Origin: Shimia ponticola | GTDB lineage: Bacteria > Pseudomonadota > Alphaproteobacteria > Rhodobacterales > Rhodobacteraceae | Direction of reading: 5' to 3' | NCBI RefSeq assembly: GCF_007995215.1 | Contig: NZ_VCDK01000005.1 | Span: forward strand, 1-64,000 | DNA: 64,000 nucleotides | Part shown: piece by piece, positions 59,429-64,000 of the stretch | Position numbering within the stretch: the stretch's first letter is position 1 | Layout: every line of letters begins with the position of its first letter | Made by a program: the position numbers and the translations under genes | The notes under the pieces: model-generated | The model's database searches: none | The model's input: the letters and a program-made list of their open reading frames with translations, nothing else | Told to the model about the DNA's origin: nothing

Positions 59429-59842
59429 TTAATCCGCGACCGAAACGCGCGCGGCCGGATCATGAATATTCAGAAACGACCACGCCGCCGAGCGGTCTCG
59501 GAAGACACCAACGCAGTTGGCCGATGAGCCCGACGTCAGTCGCTGAAACTGTGTGGCTTTCCCGAACATCAAATCAGAGGGCGCATAGATTGCGGTCATC
59601 ACCGTCGTGTCGCAGCTATCTATTGGTGTGACGAAAGCCTTGAACAGTGCAAGGATGCTGGCGAAGTTGATCTTGAACTCGGTGACTTTTGACGTGTCGA
59701 TAAAGACGCTTTGGCCGACGCGCATGTCGGGATTTGCGTCATAAGCCAGATTGTCGAGCACAATTTCCGAGAGCGTGAGCCGCCCCGAAAACGTGACCAT
59801 GACAAGCTGTTGGTCGAGATGTATTTCGTGTTTTGCTGGCAT
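59429..59842 (-). CDS. Unknown small protein, paralogue A of a tandem pair
   Basis: 137 aa, paralogue of the gene at 58877. The shared scaffold is HEIHLDQQLVMVTFSGRLTL, VFIDTSKVTEFKINF, ALFKAFVTPID and VMTAIYAPSD. The middle of the fold contains a possible STAS-like loop (FIDTSKVTEF) with a Ser and a Thr. The function is unknown. The start ATG 59842 gives an N-terminus matching its paralogue; a longer frame to 59920 is not supported. It is separated from paralogue B by 135 bp and is divergent from rnhB. Confidence 0.75.
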   Translation of the reverse strand: MPAKHEIHLDQQLVMVTFSGRLTLSEIVLDNLAYDANPDMRVGQSVFIDTSKVTEFKINFASILALFKAFVTPIDSCDTTVMTAIYAPSDLMFGKATQFQRLTSGSSANCVGVFRDRSAAWSFLNIHDPAARVSVAD

Positions 59843-59932
59843 CGCTATTGAATCGCGCTTAGCGATGACGCCCCTAACGATCAAGTCACAATTGGACCTG
59901 TGGTCGGATGCTGAGATCAAAGAGGTGATGAA

Positions 59933-60566
59933 TTGCCCCGCCCCACGACCGTTCCAGACCTGTCCTTTGAAAGCGCTGCTGCGGGTGGGCGTGTGGCCGG
60001 TGTGGACGAGGCTGGGCGCGGCCCCTTGGCCGGGCCTGTGACTGCGGCTGCCGTCATTCTTGATCCCGCCAACCTTCCAGAAGGGCTGAACGACAGCAAG
60101 AAGCTGTCAGCCAAACGACGCGAGGCGGCATATGAACAGATAATGGAAATGGCCGAAGTGGGTTTCGGCATCGCGACCGTCGCCGAAATCGACGAGATCA
60201 ACATCCTGCGGGCCTCGCATCTGGCGATGTGCCGCGCGATTGCTGACCTGCCGAAGCCGCCCGATCATGTGTTGATCGACGGAAACGTCGTTCCCCGCGG
60301 CCTGCAGCTTTCGGCAGAGCCCATCGTCAAGGGTGACGCGCGCAGTTTGTCCATCGCGGCGGCTTCGATTGTGGCCAAAATCCGGCGAGATCGTGTCATG
60401 TGGGATTTGGCGCAACAGCACCCCGGCTACGGCTGGGAAACCAATCAAGGTTATCCATCAAAAAGCCACATTTCCGCTCTACGAAATCTTGGTGTGACCC
60501 CACATCATAGGAGATCGTTCAAGCCAGTCCACGATATGTTGTGGCAAGAGAAAATCATAACCCCTT

Positions 60567-60568
<2 letters not shown>
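59933..60568 (+). CDS. rnhB: Ribonuclease HII
   Basis: 211-aa RNase HII, which removes misincorporated ribonucleotides and RNA of RNA-DNA hybrids. The active-site DEAGRGPLAGPV (Asp-Glu pair at about residues 25-26), NDSKKLSAKRRE, VLIDGN (third Asp) and the late KGDARSLSIAAASIVAKIRRD (fourth Asp) are all present, as is HPGYGWETNQGYPSKSH. The start TTG 59933 has GAGG at 7 nt; there is no ATG that would give a normal N-terminus. It precedes ccrM on the same strand by 93 bp, a common order in Rhodobacterales. Confidence 0.95.
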
Positions 60569-61765
<1,197 letters not shown>

Positions 61766-61835
61766 CTCCGCCTGATCCAACAGAACAACAGAGCTACCGC
61801 CGGTGCCTGTGGCCGATGCCATGGCACTCAACTTA

Positions 61836-61871
61836 GGGCCCCGCCTTCCCAAGAAGCGGGGCCCATTTTTC
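61836..61871 (+). terminator. Terminator of ccrM
   Basis: A 9-bp stem, GGGCCCCGC (61836-61844) with GCGGGGCCC (61856-61864), followed by ATTTTTCT. Confidence 0.9.
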
Positions 61872-61893
61872 TGTGTGAAAGGCGAATGGGTAC

Positions 61894-62814
61894 TTAGAGC
61901 TTTTGCTTGAGCGCCGACACAAACGGCGTGTCTGTGAAGAGGCTGGCGTATATGAACCCGGCGTGACGGTTGCTGCCATCCACATCGACCGAAGCCCAAC
62001 CGGTCAGATAACGACGTCGGGGACGATCCACCGACAGTGCCGAGCTTGCTTTGTATGTGTACGAGAATGCGCGAATATGCACCGTGTCGCCATTGTGAAG
62101 CTGGCCTTTGGATGAATGGCGCGAAGACGGTCCGCGGCGCAGTTCCGCAACACCATCGGGCGACTGAATTGTGGTGCGGAACCCCAAACCACCATTCAAG
62201 TCGAACTCGTCCCTGAAGTCCTGCATTGGAAACAGCGGGCCGGTGTCGGATTTACCGGAAATCGATATGTCGTCATGTCCGTAAATGTCCTGAATAGACG
62301 GAAATTCCTGAACAAGAGACCCCACCAGGCGATGTGCGGCGTCCAGCTGCTCTTGCGTGTATTTGTGCCATATCGGGCGCCAACCCGGATCATAGGTCGA
62401 AGGTGCGCGCTGCGCCTCGCTCGCCGGATATTGTTCGCCTTGGATATTTCCGTGAGCATCCGTGTCATAGGCAAAGCCATTGTCCAGTTCGCGGAAGAAT
62501 CCGCGCGACACGAAAGAAATCGCCACTGAGTGACGATTCAGGCTGCTGGTATTGGTTAAACCGCCGCTTGGCTTCCAGTGACTGCGCCCCGCATGCGCCG
62601 CGTGACGATCTGGATCACGCGTCTGGATGACGCTTCCATCCCTGTCTATAAGAAACGTATAGCTCAGGTCGCGAGCGTTCAGAGCATTGATGGCACCCTG
62701 CAAGGTGTCGGTAACGGTGTAATGCATCGCGATCCCGGTCGGGGTGAATGAGCTCCCCGAATGATCGAGAGTGACCGATGAAGCATTGTCATATTTTCCG
62801 TTATTAAATGGCAT
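61894..62814 (-). CDS. N-acetylmuramoyl-L-alanine amidase (Amidase_2) with SH3-like tail
   Basis: 306-aa peptidoglycan amidase-like protein. The Amidase_2/PGRP fold is visible: metal His in IAMHYTVTDT, SYTFLIDRDGSVIQ, the HAAHAGRSHW block with further His, and the GHDDISISGKSDTGPLFPM motif (His ligand and catalytic Lys region). A C-terminal about 70 residues (HNGDTVHIRAFSYTYKA and onwards) look like an SH3-type wall-binding domain. No signal peptide is seen, which leaves open a phage-like or type VI effector-like role. Start is uncertain: ATG 62814 has GGAGGG close by, while ATG 62859 would add 15 residues. Confidence 0.85.
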   Translation of the reverse strand: MPFNNGKYDNASSVTLDHSGSSFTPTGIAMHYTVTDTLQGAINALNARDLSYTFLIDRDGSVIQTRDPDRHAAHAGRSHWKPSGGLTNTSSLNRHSVAISFVSRGFFRELDNGFAYDTDAHGNIQGEQYPASEAQRAPSTYDPGWRPIWHKYTQEQLDAAHRLVGSLVQEFPSIQDIYGHDDISISGKSDTGPLFPMQDFRDEFDLNGGLGFRTTIQSPDGVAELRRGPSSRHSSKGQLHNGDTVHIRAFSYTYKASSALSVDRPRRRYLTGWASVDVDGSNRHAGFIYASLFTDTPFVSALKQKL

Positions 62815-62937
62815 ATACCCTCCAATGTATTGAGAATCGATTTGAATAAATTCGTTCATTAATAAACGCGGCGAGCATAACAGAAATCGATCCGAATCTG
62901 AAAAACAAAAAACCGAGCCAATAAAGGTAATAAAACC

Positions 62938-63597
62938 ATGCACCTAAACTCTGACTTCACCCAGCGCGTGGTCATTCGTCCGGACGATTACGAATGGCGC
63001 GACAGTCCGGCCAGTGGCGTCAAACGCATGATGCTGGACCGGATCGGTGACGAGGTTGCGCGCGCGACCACCATTGTCGAATTCGCGCCGGGGTCTTACT
63101 TCGATGCGCATACCCACGACGGGGGCGAAGAGTACTTGGTGCTGGAGGGCGTCTTTTCCGATGAAAGCGGCGACTACCCGGCTGGTCATTACGTGCGCAA
63201 TCCAATCGGCACCTCGCACAAACCACACACCAAGGACGGGGCGCGCATTCTCGTCAAACTGCATCAGTTCGACGCCACAGATACCGAGCAGAAATCCGTG
63301 GATACGACGGTCGCATCATTCGCGCCCGGCCCGGTTCAGGGGATGAGCATCCTGTCCCTGCATGACCACATATCCGAGACGGTCAGGCTTGTGCGTCTTG
63401 CTGCGGGAACGCATGCACCGAAGACCTGCCATCACGGTGGAGCGGAAATCTATGTGCTCGAAGGCATGTTACAGGACGAAGCCGGCTTCTATCCGGCGGG
63501 CACCTGGCTTCGTGTCCCACATCTGAGCGAACACAGCCTGTTCAGTGATGAGGACTGCTTATTCTACATCAAGACCGGGCATCTGCGCGCTGATTGA
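62938..63597 (+). CDS. Double-cupin ChrR-like protein
   Basis: 219 aa with two cupin domains of the ChrR type. The first is at about 30-105 (FDAHTHDGGEEYLVLEGVFSD, then YPAGHYVRNPIGTSHKPHT) and the second at about 135-215 (PKTCHHGGAEIYVLEGMLQD, then YPAGTWLRVPHLSEHSLFS). Both keep the His and Glu metal ligands. ChrR cupins in anti-sigma factors sense singlet oxygen, but here the N-terminal zinc anti-sigma domain is missing and no sigma factor gene is adjacent. It may be a stand-alone metal-binding or dioxygenase-like protein. Divergent from the amidase. Confidence 0.88.
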   Translation: MHLNSDFTQRVVIRPDDYEWRDSPASGVKRMMLDRIGDEVARATTIVEFAPGSYFDAHTHDGGEEYLVLEGVFSDESGDYPAGHYVRNPIGTSHKPHTKDGARILVKLHQFDATDTEQKSVDTTVASFAPGPVQGMSILSLHDHISETVRLVRLAAGTHAPKTCHHGGAEIYVLEGMLQDEAGFYPAGTWLRVPHLSEHSLFSDEDCLFYIKTGHLRAD

Positions 63598-63750
63598 TTT
63601 TGCCAATGGGTGTCAAAGCAGACCTGGTTTGTTTCGCCCCCCTACCGCTATCCACTTGGCTTGATCACCCCAAAACGCGGCAGATACGACGGAACTTTTT
63701 CGTGGTCCGTATCATTTCTGACGGACAAGAAATCTTGGGGGACACAGACA

Positions 63751-63828
63751 ATGAAGCCACTCATCTTGGGCACATCAATCATTGCCGGATATGCACTACA
63801 GGCGCTGAGCCTCTGTGGGCTGTGCTGA
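63751..63828 (+). CDS. Possible 25-aa hydrophobic microprotein
   Basis: An ATG-initiated frame encoding a hydrophobic peptide (MKPLILGTSIIAGYALQALS, then CGLC). It would be a small membrane peptide or the signal of a decayed gene. The upstream GGGGGA is about 10 nt away. It is followed directly by a strong stem-loop. Chance occurrence cannot be excluded. Confidence 0.3.
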   Translation: MKPLILGTSIIAGYALQALSLCGLC

Positions 63829-63847
63829 GCGGCGGTCTTTGTGATGT

Positions 63848-63878
63848 GTCCGGGGGTACCACTCACTTACCCCCGGAC
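63848..63878. terminator. Strong stem-loop between convergent units
   Basis: A perfect 11-bp stem, GTCCGGGGGTA (63848-63858) with TACCCCCGGAC (63868-63878), and a 9-nt loop. It lies 11 bp from the stop codon of the partial minus-strand gene and is probably a terminator for it or for the plus-strand unit. Confidence 0.7.
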
Positions 63879-63889
63879 GAGGCGTTGGT

Positions 63890-64000
63890 TTAGCTGATCG
63901 TATAATCGAAGCTTTGGCCTGCGCCTCTGTCGCGGGTAACGGTTGCGGTGCTGCCATCAACGGCAAAGGTCTGGCAGTCCGGATCGAGTTGACGGGTTCC
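63890..64000 (-). CDS. Partial gene at the right edge, C-terminal 36 aa only
   Basis: An open frame runs off the window edge and ends with TAA at 63890-63892. The visible end reads GTRQLDPDCQTFAVDG, then STATVTRDRGAGQSFDYTIS. It has a strand-rich, exported-protein look with one cysteine. A strong stem-loop follows the stop, which supports a real gene end. The rest lies outside the window, so no function can be given. Confidence 0.6.
   Translation of the reverse strand, partial: GTRQLDPDCQTFAVDGSTATVTRDRGAGQSFDYTIS

Larger units (their letters stand above)
63598..63889. other. Mostly non-coding stretch with a tiny open frame
   Basis: About 290 bp between the cupin gene and the partial gene at the edge. 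It holds a possible 25-codon frame (63751-63828) and a strong inverted repeat (63848-63878). No larger gene is convincing. Confidence 0.45.

Noticed and set aside
62938-63597. ChrR anti-sigma factor of a singlet-oxygen response pair
   Set aside because: The N-terminal zinc-binding anti-sigma domain is missing and no rpoE-type sigma gene is adjacent, so only the cupin relationship is claimed.

Overview
The window looks like chromosome of a marine alphaproteobacterium of the Roseobacter/Rhodobacteraceae group. The evidence is a GC-rich, densely packed gene set with a CcrM-type GANTC methyltransferase, MsrPQ, a DctPQM TRAP operon, several RTX calcium-binding proteins, Rhodobacterales-style small proteins (DUF5665, DUF1643) and 21-nt alphaproteobacterial palindromes. 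The assignment rests on gene content and sequence character only; no database search was possible.

Layout. 1-471 is non-coding and carries DnaA-box-like repeats and a dyad. 472-10703 is core-like: msrPQ, a fasciclin protein, two RTX proteins, an SDR, a VOC protein, DUF1643, DUF5665, rpsO, a fatty acid hydroxylase-type membrane protein and an RluA-type pseudouridine synthase. 10891-16831 holds a compact accessory locus: an unknown 384-aa protein converging on a three-gene operon of a SARP/TPR regulator, a PAP2/vanadium-haloperoxidase-fold enzyme with a (Gly-Ala-Asn)17 tail, and an S8 serine protease. 17306-24647 holds a phosphohexomutase, an AttEFGH-like ABC transporter operon with a PPOX protein, and an orphan LacI regulator.

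24839-42689 is a 17.85-kb integrated element. It sits in the 3' end of tRNA-Arg(CCU), is bounded by a perfect 50-bp direct repeat, and carries its own tyrosine integrase and excisionase-like gene. Its left arm has a ColE1-like mobilisation module: mobC overlaps a HEN-like relaxase gene that contains two further genes nested in another frame. With no type IV secretion genes visible it should be an integrative mobilisable element. Its cargo is an unknown 471-aa protein, a higBA toxin-antitoxin pair, a Dcm/Vsr pair, and a tightly overlapping five-gene operon (MutL/MORC-type GHKL ATPase, Z1 helicase-like ATPase, DUF4420 PD-(D/E)XK nuclease, AIPR, DUF2971). That operon matches the core of the Mza / MORC-associated restriction family of phage defence systems, here with DUF2971 as last gene and an XRE regulator plus small membrane protein just upstream.

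42764-47760 is a surface-glycan modification operon: two tandem acyltransferase-3/SGNH proteins and a sulfotransferase-like protein. 48058-50742 is a large RTX protein with an internal duplication. 50739-56681 is a TRAP transporter operon (dctP, hairpin, dctQ, dctM, iclR) divergent from a GMC oxidoreductase, which suggests uptake and oxidation of one organic substrate under IclR control. 56798-59842 holds small exported proteins, a membrane-anchored winged-helix regulator with an overlapping exported partner, and a pair of tandem paralogues. 59933-64000 holds rnhB, ccrM with three GANTC sites in its promoter region, a peptidoglycan amidase, a double-cupin ChrR-like protein, and a partial gene at the right edge.

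Start codons were chosen from Shine-Dalgarno spacing and family start positions, so several genes begin inside a longer open frame. No CRISPR array, rRNA or insertion sequence was seen.
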